Part shown: positions 1 through 8,013 of the stretch, in pieces | Layout: the number at the start of each line of letters is the position of its first letter | Position numbering within the stretch: the stretch's first letter is position 1 | NCBI RefSeq assembly: GCF_011043555.1 | Contig: NZ_JAAKGS010000003.1 | Span: forward strand, 1-64,000 | Source: Sphingobacterium sp. SGR-19 | GTDB lineage: Bacteria > Bacteroidota > Bacteroidia > Sphingobacteriales > Sphingobacteriaceae | Length of the DNA: 64,000 nucleotides | Reading direction: 5' to 3' | Translations under genes and position numbers: made by a program | The notes under the pieces: model-generated | What the model saw: the letters and a program-made list of their open reading frames with translations, nothing else | Told to the model about the DNA's origin: nothing | Database searches by the model: none

Positions 1-350
1 AAAGAAAATTGTACAATCATCAAAAATTAATAAATTTATAACGCAAAATACTCCTTAAGGAATTTGACCTATGTGTCTAATTTAGTTTGAAGACATACAT
101 CCTTGGATAGTGTTTAATCGGAATGCGGATCTTTTGAGTTTCATTCATATTTAGATTTATATTCCTAATATAGCGATTTATATCGAGAAATCGAAACCGT
201 AACTCTTCCTAGGCTCGGCTATCCATTTTAAAAATCCGGGACTATTCATCAGAACTTTTGTTCGTTACCGGACACCAGCCGTCCGCCAGTGAACAACCGG
301 AAATCCCCCTAAAAAACACAAACACCTTTAAAACAACGCATTGAATACTT

Positions 351-366
351 TGGCAACCGGCTTGCA
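351..366 (+). promoter_or_regulatory. Sigma-54-like -24/-12 element, NTF2 copy 1
   Basis: TGGCA and TTGCA are separated by six bases, giving the GG-N10-GC spacing that RNA polymerase with sigma-54 requires. The same match is kept at 12130 and 22487 and is damaged at 2394 (GG to AG). No activator site was identified and no rpoN gene lies in the window, so use of this site is inference. Confidence 0.4.
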
Positions 367-489
367 ATCCTTTTGGCATGAATAGACAATTAGATATATG
401 CATAGCGCATTCACCGATTTTTTTACCGCAGTTACCGAGAAATGTGGGAGCTTGATCTAATCGTTATTCGGTAAATCTGTCCACCACAC

Positions 490-497
490 TACCTTTG
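490..497 (+). promoter_or_regulatory. -7 box TACCTTTG, NTF2 copy 1
   Basis: An exact TAnnTTTG match, the Bacteroidota sigma-A -7 element. It is kept before copies 3, 4 and 5. No convincing -33 TTTG is seen. It would give a leader of about 50 bases. It is also evidence against starting the reading frame at 495, since the ATG at 555 with a good signal peptide lies downstream. Confidence 0.5.
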
Positions 498-554
498 AGA
501 TATCAAATAAGAAATAGAGAAAATAATATACACATCACATTAAAAACTACAGAT

Positions 555-980
555 ATGAGAACGACATTGAAAACTATCGCAGCAGCATTGATTATGGTAA
601 CATCACTAAGCTCCTTTGCTTCGGAAAAAGCCAATCCTTTGAAAAACGTGGAATCGGACATGGTAATTGGCTCCTATGTGGATGCTGTTACCGTGGGTAG
701 CATCGACCTGAACAAGTTCCTTTTTGCAGATGATTTCCAGTACAGCAACGTGAACAACAACGACCGTGCGGGCAAAAAGGAATATATCAAATATCTGAAA
801 GCCAACAAAGGTATGCAATATGACTGTAAGAGCAGCTACCAGATCCTATCGCAGGATGGCAAGGTATGCGTAGCCAAGGCAACAATGGCATTTGATAACT
901 TCACCCGTGTAGACTACATTACCTTGAACCAGGGAAAGGACGGTTGGAAAGTGAGTAAAGTGGAAACAACTTATCCATAG
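555..980 (+). CDS. Secreted NTF2-fold (lumazine-binding-like) protein, copy 1
   Basis: A 141-residue protein of unknown function. Residues 1-22 form a signal peptide ending SSFA, so the mature protein is exported. The remainder is one small alpha+beta domain with the pattern of the NTF2-like / putative lumazine-binding families: an N-terminal helix with DAVTVG, then LNKFLFADDF, a GKKEYIKYLKANKG turn and C-terminal strands ending KVETTYP. The start at 555 is chosen because MRTTLKTIAAAL begins the signal peptide and aligns with the starts of the paralogs; the frame is open further upstream but that part is not conserved. A terminator hairpin follows. No catalytic residues can be assigned. Close copies lie at 12325 and 22689. 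Confidence 0.85.
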   Translation: MRTTLKTIAAALIMVTSLSSFASEKANPLKNVESDMVIGSYVDAVTVGSIDLNKFLFADDFQYSNVNNNDRAGKKEYIKYLKANKGMQYDCKSSYQILSQDGKVCVAKATMAFDNFTRVDYITLNQGKDGWKVSKVETTYP

Positions 981-1048
981 AAGACTTTAGATTTTTGTTT
1001 CAATAGGGACATGTCGTGAGATAATTCCCGATGTTTAGTTTAGTTAGC

Positions 1049-1074
1049 AAAGCCTGCAAATGCAGGCTTTCTTT
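1049..1074 (+). terminator. Terminator after NTF2 copy 1
   Basis: A perfect ten-base stem AAAGCCTGCA / TGCAGGCTTT with a two-base loop, followed by CTTTG. It is preceded by GTTTAGTTTAGTTAG, which also precedes the same hairpin at 11218, 12822 and 23184. Confidence 0.8.
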
Positions 1075-1111
1075 GTTTGCTATAATAGCAGGAACTCCTG
1101 CAAACTATGTA

Positions 1112-1537
1112 TTAATGCTTCAATACATAGATAGAACTATCCTTTATTCTAAAACCAAGATTTTCATAAAGTTTGCGTGCAGCAGTACGGTAGCTTTCCG
1201 TAAATAAAAGCACTTCCGTCAAATTCATTTCTCTAGAATACTTGAGCAGATATTCTATCAATTTCCTACCGATACCTTGTCCTCGGTATGCATTATCGAC
1301 AACGACATCTTCTATCCAACCTTTATGTCCGGATATAACACAATAGACAGTCATTGACGCAATACCAACTAGATTCCCGTCTTGAAAACCTCCTATGAGA
1401 TAAACGCCATTGTCCGCCCGCAAGACTTGGGAAAGATCCTGATACTTTTTTCCGGGACTTAGCTGCCTATATAATGCTATAATTTCTTCGCGAATAGTAT
1501 GATCAATATTAGAAAGATTTAGTTCTTTAATTTCCAT
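1112..1537 (-). CDS. GNAT family N-acetyltransferase, copy 1
   Basis: A 141-residue protein with a complete GNAT fold: an N-terminal helix, the beta strands around YLIGGF and LVGIASM, the acetyl-CoA pyrophosphate-binding loop in motif A (YRGQGIGRKLI, about residues 85-95) and the C-terminal motif B (AARKLYENLGF). It would transfer an acetyl group from acetyl-CoA to an amine; the substrate is unknown. It is divergent from the histidine-phosphatase-like gene at 1615. A second copy (11281-11706), about 95% identical by eye, sits in the duplicated block, so this pair is a recent duplication. Its 3' end abuts the terminator shared with NTF2 copy 1. Confidence 0.9.
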   Translation of the reverse strand: MEIKELNLSNIDHTIREEIIALYRQLSPGKKYQDLSQVLRADNGVYLIGGFQDGNLVGIASMTVYCVISGHKGWIEDVVVDNAYRGQGIGRKLIEYLLKYSREMNLTEVLLFTESYRTAARKLYENLGFRIKDSSIYVLKH

Positions 1538-1614
1538 AGTTCAACGTTTGTTAATAAACACATAAACATAAAATTCACTACATTGTGATTCATCGTTTTA
1601 AACATAATTGTAAA

Positions 1615-2265
1615 ATGCAATCAAATACGACAGCTATAAAAAGAAAAAATATTATAACTATTCAACATCCCGAATCTGTGCATCATACCAATGGAATGGT
1701 TGGTTCATGGACAGATTGGGAACTTTCTGAAAAAGGGAAGCACTTAGCGGAAAATATTTCTAGTCACTTGAAGCAAACGATTCAACATGAAAACTACGTT
1801 ATCTATTCTTCTACTCTGAAGAGAGGAGTACAAACAGCTGAAATTGTAGGAAAAAAATTAGGGCTGTTTCCTAAATTAACAGCGTCGCTAAAAGAACGGG
1901 GGCTTGGAGTAGCTATCGGCAAATCTGTACAATGGCTCAAGGACAATATAGAACAAGAAGAATTGACGGTTTATGATAAGTGCTTCGCTGATGCGGAATC
2001 GAGATATGATGTTTGGAAAAGATTACTACCGTTCTATGAAGAGATCATCACTAATGAGGAAGAAAATATAATCATCGTATCTCATGGCGATACATTAAGT
2101 TTATTTAATGCGATGTGGCTTGGATTGGATATAGAATTGCTCAACAAAATTGACCTCTATGGAACAAGCGGGGGTGTTTCTTTTTTGTATCAAGATAATA
2201 GGGGTAAAAGAATAATCAAAAGATTAAGTGATACATCATTTATGTATCCTATTGCAAATCCTTAA
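1615..2265 (+). CDS. Histidine phosphatase (phosphoglycerate-mutase-like) family protein
   Basis: A protein of about 216 residues from the ATG at 1615; a GTG at 1585 would add ten residues. It has the two-part active site of the branch-1 histidine phosphatases. The first motif is TIQHPESVHH, with Gln where most members have Arg before the catalytic His. Next come SSTLKRGVQTAE (phosphate-binding Arg) and KERGLG, then the second catalytic motif IVSHGD near residue 160. It probably hydrolyses a small phosphate ester; the substrate cannot be told. It is divergent from the GNAT gene, with a strong terminator directly downstream. The second copy (11790-12007) carries a large internal deletion, so this is the only functional version. 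Confidence 0.8.
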   Translation: MQSNTTAIKRKNIITIQHPESVHHTNGMVGSWTDWELSEKGKHLAENISSHLKQTIQHENYVIYSSTLKRGVQTAEIVGKKLGLFPKLTASLKERGLGVAIGKSVQWLKDNIEQEELTVYDKCFADAESRYDVWKRLLPFYEEIITNEEENIIIVSHGDTLSLFNAMWLGLDIELLNKIDLYGTSGGVSFLYQDNRGKRIIKRLSDTSFMYPIANP

Positions 2266-2269
2266 ATAA

Positions 2270-2302
2270 AAAATCCTGAGGCTTCCCGCTTCAGGATTTT
2301 TT
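2270..2302 (+). terminator. Terminator of the histidine phosphatase gene
   Basis: Stem AAATCCTGAGGC / GCTTCAGGATTT with a TTCCC loop, containing one G-U pair, followed by a T-run. The stem is almost the same as the hairpin of the repeated RNA-like element (first intact copy at 19353), so the two share ancestry. Confidence 0.85.
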
Positions 2303-2446
2303 GCTCATTACCGAACGCCTACTGTCCATCGGCGAACATCCGGAAATCCCCCTAAAAAACACAAATATCTTTAAAACAATATATTGCGCACTTTAGCAAC
2401 TGGCTTGCAATCCTTTTGGCATGGACAGAAAGGAATTGAAAATACA
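2301..2446 (+). repeat. Truncated NTF2-cassette leader, copy 2
   Basis: It matches the first half of the leader, including a mutated sigma-54-like element (TAGCA...TTGCA, 2394-2409). It then breaks off after GGCATGGACAGAAAG. The ACCG block, the TACCTTTG box, the ribosome-binding region and the start codon are all missing. Confidence 0.65.
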
Positions 2447-2830
2447 TTTACATCCCTAAGCTCCTTTGCTTCGGAAAATGTTAATGCTTTGAAAGACGTG
2501 GAATCAGACATAGTAATAGGCACCTACCTGGAAGCGGTTACCGTGGGCACCATCGATCTGAACAAGTTCCTTTTTGCAGATGATTTTGAATACCGCAACG
2601 TGAACAACAACGACCGCGCGGGCAAAAAGGAATACATCAAGTTCCTAAAGGCTAACAAAGGTATGCAGTACAACTGCGAGAGCAGCTACGAAATATTATC
2701 GCAGGATGGGAAGGTATGCGTGGCCAAGGCAACGATGGCATTTGACAACTTCACTCGCGTAGATTACATCACGCTGAACCAGGGAAAAGACGGATGGAAG
2801 GTGAGCAAGGTGGAAACGACGTATCCGTAG
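2447..2830 (+). pseudogene. NTF2-like protein copy 2, lacking promoter and signal peptide
   Basis: The conserved reading frame resumes within the signal-peptide codons (TSLSSFASE) and continues to the normal stop. The whole mature domain is intact, but the start codon and about the first 15 residues are gone. An open frame from 2384 reads through unrelated leader sequence and would give a cytoplasmic protein with a spurious N-terminus. The last two thirds are nearly base-identical to copy 3 at 12325, which points to gene conversion. Most likely not expressed as an exported protein. Confidence 0.7.
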
Positions 2831-2837
2831 TGAAGCA

Positions 2838-2957
2838 ATAGCAGCAATCGACTTCCCTAATGGCATCAAAAAAGGAGATGAAGTAAAAATTATGGGTAGA
2901 TCTATTTTCGAATTCGCACGGAATGGCGAGATTATAAAGTTGACAGATATCAGTTAA
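2838..2957 (+). pseudogene. 3' remnant of a SnoaL-like gene
   Basis: An open frame of 39 codons without a start. It encodes IKKGDEVKIMGRSIFEFARNG and ends in LTDIS. This is the last-strand pattern of SnoaL/DUF4440-type NTF2-fold proteins. No upstream part is present; it directly follows the stop of NTF2 copy 2. Confidence 0.4.
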
Positions 2958-3556
2958 ATAGTATTGAGACGAAAAGAATACCTCCAGCTCGACCGATGAA
3001 TGAATGGTTTTAGGAGTGCCTACCGAGCTGATAAAAATCCATTTACCCGCAGCGACCCCGTCGGCGGATGATAAGATTACGGATAATTTTTTATTTTAAG
3101 TGGGTGTTTCATCATAAAACAATCGTTTCATATTTGGATGAGCCGTTCCCATTTACCTGCGGAAACGGCTTATTTTGGGTAGATGGAGTTCTATCACATA
3201 GTTAGTAAAAAGTATCTGATTTTGGTATAGTGTCTATCAGAGTATTAAGCTAAAGAGCATTTAGCCTTCAATTAGATAGTCGGGCCCACTCTACTCGTAA
3301 ATGCGGCGACAAAGTCGCTAACTTTGACTAACCAAATTGAGCGCTCTGTAGGGCCGGTTGGCGGAAACAGGATATTTGTAGAGTTTTGCCGAAGAACGCT
3401 TCTTTTCGTGACTACAGCCAATATTAAAGGGAAAGAACTTTCAGACCGCGTAGTTCTGTGGATAAGAAGACAAAGAACAGGTCGAGAAATATCCTATTTA
3501 CAGTGTTTGGCTTGCTAATAAAAAAATCTTATCTTGATAATTTAAAAGCATCGCTA
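2958..3556. other. Intergenic stretch without a recognisable gene
   Basis: It contains a hairpin (3141-3172), a short GCGAC/GTCGC inverted repeat near 3303-3316, and a possible AT-rich promoter region before the AraC gene. Frames at 3324 and from 3458 to 3556 do not look like protein. Confidence 0.5.
3141..3177 (+). terminator. Possible terminator hairpin
   Basis: Arms AGCCGTT and AACGGCT, with extra C/G pairs inside, followed by TATTTTGGG. It probably closes whatever transcript once ran through the SnoaL relic. Confidence 0.4.
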
Positions 3557-4351
3557 ATGTATTATCAAAAAATTATTCCAATAAAGCCTTTACAGGAATA
3601 TATCCGGTACTTTTGGGTATTAGAAGATTTTACCGATAATACTACGTGCAAAACATTTAAAATCATTCCCGATGGACTACCTTCGCTGATATTCCAAAAC
3701 GAGCCAAATTTATTTTTTGGTAACGATGGTAAGGCGATGCCTCAACTATTCCTATATGGACAATCAACAAGATATACTGAACATAGGGTTACCGGTGAGT
3801 TTAAGGTTATGGGAGTGTATTTACAACCGACAGCGTTAAAAGCACTTTTCAATATAGACGCATTTGAATTGAATAATCAAAATGTCTCCTTGGAATATAT
3901 TATTAACGAACCTATTCTTGAAAAACTTGTTAATGCTGAATTTCTAAATGAAAAAATAGACATTATCAGCCGTCTTTTTCTCAACCTAATACAGAAAATC
4001 AAATACAATGACAGCAAAGCGGAATTTGCTTCAATGCAATTGCAGGACGGCAAAACACTGAAAGAAATCCAAATAGCAATGAATATATCCGAACGCTCTT
4101 TGGAAAGAATAATAAAGCAATATGTCGGAATGTCGCCTAAGACGTTTTCAAGAATTGTCCGGTTTCAATCAAGCTTGAACGCACTACGTAAGACCGACTT
4201 TAAAAATTTCACAGAACTAGCCTATATAGCTGATTATTTCGACCAATCACATTATATTAAAGAGTTTAAGGAATTTACCGGCACTAACCCTAAACATTAT
4301 TTACTTAATACAAACGAACATTTGGCAAATTTTCCACTATGGAAGGAATAG
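3557..4351 (+). CDS. AraC family transcriptional regulator with DUF6597-type sensor domain
   Basis: 264 residues from the ATG at 3557, where MYYQKIIPIKPLQEYIRYFW begins the family pattern; the open frame runs upstream to 3458 but that part is not conserved. The N-terminal two thirds match the Bacteroidota effector domain that starts with a YIRYFWVLE motif. The C-terminal part (about 165-255) holds two helix-turn-helix motifs of AraC type (LKEIQIAMNISERSLERI; FTELAYIADYFDQSHYIKEF). It probably regulates the RidA gene 161 bases downstream on the same strand. The inducer is unknown. Confidence 0.85.
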   Translation: MYYQKIIPIKPLQEYIRYFWVLEDFTDNTTCKTFKIIPDGLPSLIFQNEPNLFFGNDGKAMPQLFLYGQSTRYTEHRVTGEFKVMGVYLQPTALKALFNIDAFELNNQNVSLEYIINEPILEKLVNAEFLNEKIDIISRLFLNLIQKIKYNDSKAEFASMQLQDGKTLKEIQIAMNISERSLERIIKQYVGMSPKTFSRIVRFQSSLNALRKTDFKNFTELAYIADYFDQSHYIKEFKEFTGTNPKHYLLNTNEHLANFPLWKE

Positions 4352-4512
4352 CTATCCATCATTTTTTGACAGCTGTCGGTTTTTTACAATTCTACAAAAC
4401 TCGCAACGTATAATTTTGGGCTTAAATAAAAAGCATGATTTAGTATTCCACCAATAGGGATACGCCGAATAATTAACGCATTTGTTTAATTATATAGATA
4501 AACAAGACCAAT

Positions 4513-4920
4513 ATGAGTAGAAACAATATCTTAAAAGTCGTCAGGATAAACCCTAAAAATATATCCGCCCCGGTTGGAAAATACTCGCACGTAACCATCG
4601 TTCCCAGAAATTCAGATTTATATACTTTTTCTGGTCAAATCGGGGTCGATAACAACGGGAATATTCCTGAGCCTTTAAACGAGCAAGTGCATAATACGTT
4701 TGGAAATATAGCGCAGATTTTGGAAAGTCAGCGCTTAACCCCTGACGATATAATAAAAGTCAACATATGGGCTACGGAAGAAATTGATTGGGACTTCTTA
4801 TATGCTGAATGGGAGAATTTATTCGGAGAGACATACCCATCGATGACAGTGGTTTATATTAAAGGATTAGGGCTTGCAGAACTTAAAATCGAGATAGAAA
4901 TTTGGGCTTCTAAACAATGA
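4513..4920 (+). CDS. RidA family protein (YjgF/UK114)
   Basis: 135 residues, the usual length of the family. It has an N-terminal strand with SAPVGKYSHV, the TFSGQIGVDNNG turn, an acidic helix (EQVHNTFGNIAQIL) and a C-terminal IEIEIWA strand. RidA proteins form trimers and remove reactive enamine/imine intermediates by hydrolysis. The catalytic Arg usually found near IxxVA(R) is not conserved (EIEIWA), so this copy may belong to a RidA subgroup with another role. It lies downstream of an AraC regulator, as does the second RidA gene's neighbour pair (14243/14720). Confidence 0.85.
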   Translation: MSRNNILKVVRINPKNISAPVGKYSHVTIVPRNSDLYTFSGQIGVDNNGNIPEPLNEQVHNTFGNIAQILESQRLTPDDIIKVNIWATEEIDWDFLYAEWENLFGETYPSMTVVYIKGLGLAELKIEIEIWASKQ

Positions 4921-4962
4921 TAGCCCGGTTTTTGTACCTCGCTAGAGCAGGTACTCACTTCT

Positions 4963-4992
4963 AGGGCACGTCAAACGAACATGCCCTTCAGT
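4963..4992. terminator. Hairpin between convergent RidA and kinase genes
   Basis: Arms AGGGCACGT and ACATGCCCT pair at eight of nine positions around a seven-base loop. It lies between two convergent stop codons, so it may end either transcript. Confidence 0.45.
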
Positions 4993-5047
4993 TTCTTCGC
5001 TATAAATAACTGACCCGGGTAAAGGTTTTGTTCCATTGCCAAATAAC

Positions 5048-5602
5048 TTAATCAGTAGATTTAAGTAAAGACGATTTTTTTTCAATCACAGCTCTTATCG
5101 TTGAGATACTTTGCTCAATTGACTGCGCGGTTGTGTCAATAATATTGGATTCATAGTGACCTAGGTTGGTGAATTGCTCCCACATCTTCTCTACCAACTC
5201 AAAGTTGCTATCTTCACTTAATTTGGAACGATTGATGGCTCGTTTCAAGGTTTCTTCCTTACTTGCTCTTAAAATTAGGTAATGGACTTCATAACTATCT
5301 TGTACAGCTTTTATACAAGGCTCCAAGAACCAAGGGCCAACAACTCCATCAACAATTACATCAAACCCACCACGAGCAAACCTCTTTGCAGCTTCCAAAA
5401 ACGCTTCAATAACAATTAAGTTTTGTTCTTCTGATTCAGGTAAAAATGGAGGTATTGCCCCTTTCAGAATATAGTGGTAAAAATCGTCAGTGTGCATATG
5501 TACGGACTTTAAAAAATCCGACTCTTTAGCAACAATTGATGCGATTGTGCTTTTTCCGGTGCCTGGTGAACCCGATATTATGATAATTCTCCCTTGTCGC
5601 AT
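5048..5602 (-). CDS. P-loop kinase-like protein (AAA_33 type)
   Basis: 184 residues. A Walker A motif GSPGTGKST stands at residues 11-19, followed by a DDFYHYI segment typical of small-molecule kinases, a lid rich in Arg and Lys (SKEETLKRAINRSK) and a C-terminal helix. The fold resembles chloramphenicol phosphotransferase and shikimate or gluconate kinases. The substrate cannot be deduced. It is alone, convergent with the RidA gene. The intergenic region towards 5710 is short and AT-rich. Confidence 0.75.
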   Translation of the reverse strand: MRQGRIIIISGSPGTGKSTIASIVAKESDFLKSVHMHTDDFYHYILKGAIPPFLPESEEQNLIVIEAFLEAAKRFARGGFDVIVDGVVGPWFLEPCIKAVQDSYEVHYLILRASKEETLKRAINRSKLSEDSNFELVEKMWEQFTNLGHYESNIIDTTAQSIEQSISTIRAVIEKKSSLLKSTD

Positions 5603-5709
5603 GATTTCTTTAATTAAAGTGGCCTCTAAAATACTAATAAGTTAGAGTAATTACCTTTCGATATCAACTTTTTCAACCTCCTTGTCCCTCGCACCAAGTC
5701 TATCCTGAT

Positions 5710-6102
5710 TCAGCTTTTGTTAATTCGGCCCGAATCGTTCAAATGATCGCCAATATTTGTCTTTATATATATATCGTATTCTACTTCAAATTTGTTGTCT
5801 TGTTGCTTTTTAAAAAACACTTTCGACGGTTTGCGAAAGTCTTTGCAAGCAAAATAATTATCTCCTTCGTTGTTTGCTGTTTCTCTTCCAATGTATAAAT
5901 AGCCTTTTTCGTCTGAAAGTTGTTGCATTTTACTTTCTTCAATCTCATTCAATCTCTGGTAATCGCTCTCATTGGGCATTCCGCTGTTGTTTCGTTCGTC
6001 ATACTTGAAAGTAATTACAGTAATCCGGGGGTGTGAGCTTTTCCGTTTGAGAATCACGTAAAGATTGTCTACACGCGTGTATCTACACGCCCTCAAAGTC
6101 AT
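5710..6102 (-). pseudogene. DUF695-like protein, probably N-terminally truncated
   Basis: 130 residues in the open frame. From about residue 22 (KSSHPRITVITFKYDE) it follows the DUF695 pattern: a short strand pair, GMPNESDYQRLNEIEE, GYLYIGRET and YFACKDF. The first 20 residues (MTLRACRYTRV) are unlike the family and come from a small repeated GTGTAGATACACGC tract, so the true N-terminus seems lost. It starts five bases after the end of the 6108-6578 gene on the same strand. Function of DUF695 is unknown. It could still be translated. Confidence 0.45.
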
Positions 6103-6107
6103 AGGTT

Positions 6108-6578
6108 CTAGGCCGATATAATTTTACGCATCTCAAAAGTCAATTCATTGAAACTAATACTCTCTCCTCCTTTTAATATTGTATAATCATTATTCCAAGA
6201 TAAATTTCCAAAAGAGAACATACTCTCTCCATAAGAATCCTTGTGCAATTGTTTTTTTTGATCATCAATCCGAAAGTGTAAGGCAACTCGTCTTGAATAC
6301 GGATTAAATACATAGGATGAGATCATCATTCTACCTTTTCTCCCAACATAATCTCCAATTATATATCCACCATCCTCAATAACATCATTAAATACTAAAT
6401 CTGTACAGACATCCAATCCTTCACTGCTTCTTAACGAAAGTACCCATCCGCCCGAAAAAATCCGTCTTGAGAAAACTGCTAATAATCGTTTATCATTGCT
6501 ATATCGTAAATCTGATTCTTTTTCCTTCAACAATGTGTTTGCAGTTTCAAGCTCTGTAAGTGTTGTGCGAAGATTCAT
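6108..6578 (-). CDS. Hypothetical protein
   Basis: 156 residues, not recognised. The N-terminus is a predicted coiled coil or helix (LTELETANTLLKEKESDL), the rest is strand-rich with many aromatic and glycine residues (GGWVLSL, DGGYIIGDYVG). No signal peptide, no membrane segment. It lies just upstream of the DUF695-like frame on the same strand, and its start is divergent from the DUF4269 relic. Given the relics on both sides it may be a leftover of a larger gene. Confidence 0.45.
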   Translation of the reverse strand: MNLRTTLTELETANTLLKEKESDLRYSNDKRLLAVFSRRIFSGGWVLSLRSSEGLDVCTDLVFNDVIEDGGYIIGDYVGRKGRMMISSYVFNPYSRRVALHFRIDDQKKQLHKDSYGESMFSFGNLSWNNDYTILKGGESISFNELTFEMRKIISA

Positions 6579-6618
6579 ATTTTCATTTATGACTTCGCTT
6601 TCCTACTTATTACGTCAG

Positions 6619-6993
6619 ATAACTTTTGAATATTTGTTTTGTATTGATCTCTTAAATCCAGAAAATTTTGAGTCGTTGGAAAAGCTATTGATCCGACTGT
6701 TTGCAACGCATACAGAGTTTGCCATAAGACATACTGACAAAAATCTGGTTTGCGACTTCGAAATCGATAACCTTCCTCTGGAGATCTATGCTTCAACTAC
6801 GGAGACAGAGAAACAGGTTGGATATCTACACATGGTTAAGGAGCATCAAATTATCAAGTCAAAAGATGAAAAATTCATCGAGAAAATAAGAGATCTGAAA
6901 AGAAGGGGTAGAAAAACCGAACCCGCCTTTTGTGAATTGTTAGGGATAAGCGGAAATCCATACGTCGAGATATTCAACTATAAAATTATATAG
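6619..6993 (+). pseudogene. DUF4269 protein, N-terminal part missing
   Basis: The last ~125 codons encode the C-terminal two thirds of a DUF4269 protein: the PLEIYAS strand, the invariant-looking VGYLHMVKEHQII helix and the closing RRGRKTEPAFCELLGI motif with GNPY. The family normally runs about 170-180 residues and begins with a nucleotidyltransferase-like core (GSDLDI), which is absent here; the upstream part of the frame is antisense to the gene at 6108. Function of the family is unknown. Confidence 0.65.
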
Positions 6994-7215
6994 GTTTATA
7001 ATTGGACTTTCCATCAAACCAAGTTTCGGATATGCCTATTGTTAAGGAATTATTATAAACCGATAGTTTTTGGTAACGCTGTATTTTCTCTGTTGAAAAC
7101 AGAAATACTGATTTTTAACCCCCTGAAAGGATGATATGGGTAAGACAGTTCCGTTTGGGCTACTAAATAGGAAGACTCTCAAATTCCATGCGGATGAAGA
7201 ATTTTTTATTAACTT

Positions 7216-7675
7216 GAACTCGGCTGGGTTGCTTTCAATTTCGTTCCGACAACAGCGCATACGATATGGGGAGTGCTAGCAGGTAAATTGTTAGTGAACG
7301 GACAAACATCTTCAATACAAATCCGAAAAATGCTATTTGCAGGTATTGCGGGCTTATTGGCCGGATATCTACTTGATTTTACCGATATCACTCCGATAAT
7401 CAAAAAAGAATAAGCACCTCTTCTTTTGTGGATACGATCGATTTGCGTGGATTTTTGTCGTAATCGGGATGAACCCTATTTTCATTTATCTGTTTTTCGA
7501 AACGATAGGTAAGCAATGGTTTAACGCTACAGTAGATATATTTGTGGGTGGGAGCCTTGAAATAGTAGGGACTCAACCTACATCGACAGCGATAGTTGTG
7601 TCCGTTACCGCAGTACTACTACAGTAGTTGCTTTGCTATTGGTTGTATCAAAAAAAGATTTTCTTTAAACTCTAG
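7216..7675 (+). pseudogene. Heparan-acetyltransferase-like (DUF5009) membrane protein, C-terminal relic
   Basis: Reading across frames gives TAHTIWGVLAGKLLVNGQ and FAGIAGLLAGYLLDF up to a stop at 7411. A second frame resumes with FVVIGMNPIFIYLFFETIGK and VSVTAVLLL up to a stop at 7625, then a last short piece. These are the final transmembrane helices of the HGSNAT/DUF5009 acyltransferase family. At least one frameshift and two stops are present and the N-terminal half is gone, so the gene is dead. Confidence 0.65.
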
Positions 7676-7785
7676 CAATGATCTTCTCAAAAAAGAAGGT
7701 ATTCGACTGGGTACCTTCTTTCTATTCACATTAGATGAGATATGTATTGAGGATTTTTGTACTGACCGTCGTACATTTGATCCTG

Positions 7786-8013
7786 CTAGAAATTTATTTT
7801 CTGAGTCGAAGTTACCTTTTGGTGCCTGTACATAATTCTGATAACTGTGAAGCTAACTTCGCTAGTCGCACCCCTTTGCTTAGGGTTATAATACATCCAC
7901 TGTGCTATCTTGTCAAGCACTCCTTCTGTGACCAATTGCGCCAAATGCCTATCCACCGCATTAGAATATTTAGACAAATCTTCTCTACGATACCAATTCA
8001 AATATATCATCAT
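7786..8013 (-). pseudogene. DUF6088 / AbiEi-like helix-turn-helix relic
   Basis: Codons 10-46 encode a winged-helix N-terminal part (SNAVDRHLAQLVTEGVLDKI then YYNPKQ), as in DUF6088 proteins and type IV antitoxin-like regulators. After PKQR the frame turns into unrelated residues, so the rest of the gene is missing. It overlaps the frame at 7985-8263 by 29 bases, which suggests a frameshift in one original gene or a fusion of two relics. Confidence 0.4.

Larger units (their letters stand above)
256..554 (+). repeat. Conserved leader of the NTF2-like cassette, copy 1
   Basis: This stretch recurs before the paralogous genes at 12325 and 22689 (about 280-300 bases each) and in shortened form before 2447 and 24411. 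Its parts, in order, are a GTCCGCC-containing segment, a sigma-54-like element (351-366), a block with three ACCG repeats around a T-run (about 413-441), a TTACCGA/TCGGTAA pair that could close a stem (about 434-474), and a TACCTTTG box (490-497) followed by an A-rich tract into the start codon. The leader is as well conserved as the gene, so it is probably part of a mobile or recombining cassette. Bases 1-255 show no gene or known site. Confidence 0.7.

Noticed and set aside
606..818. Open frame on the minus strand inside NTF2 copy 1
   Set aside because: It is antisense to a conserved, signal-peptide-bearing gene and exists only because of that gene's codon use; no homology pattern of its own.
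1049..1074. The GCCTGCAAATGCAGGC hairpin as a small RNA
   Set aside because: It always directly follows an NTF2 gene or its remnant and has the form of an intrinsic terminator; no promoter precedes it.
2838..2957. SnoaL-like tail as a fusion partner of NTF2 copy 2
   Set aside because: It lies behind the NTF2 stop codon and has no start or ribosome-binding region, so it is read as a relic.
3303..3316. GCGAC/GTCGC inverted repeat as an integron attC or phage att site
   Set aside because: No integrase, no core-site GTTRRRY, no second copy; too short to support the claim.
3324..3518. 64-codon open frame before the AraC gene
   Set aside because: No family pattern, no start context and low-complexity order of residues; treated as chance.
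7042..7403. Two minus-strand frames between the DUF4269 and acyltransferase relics
   Set aside because: They are antisense to the plus-strand acyltransferase relic, whose translation shows clear membrane-helix motifs.
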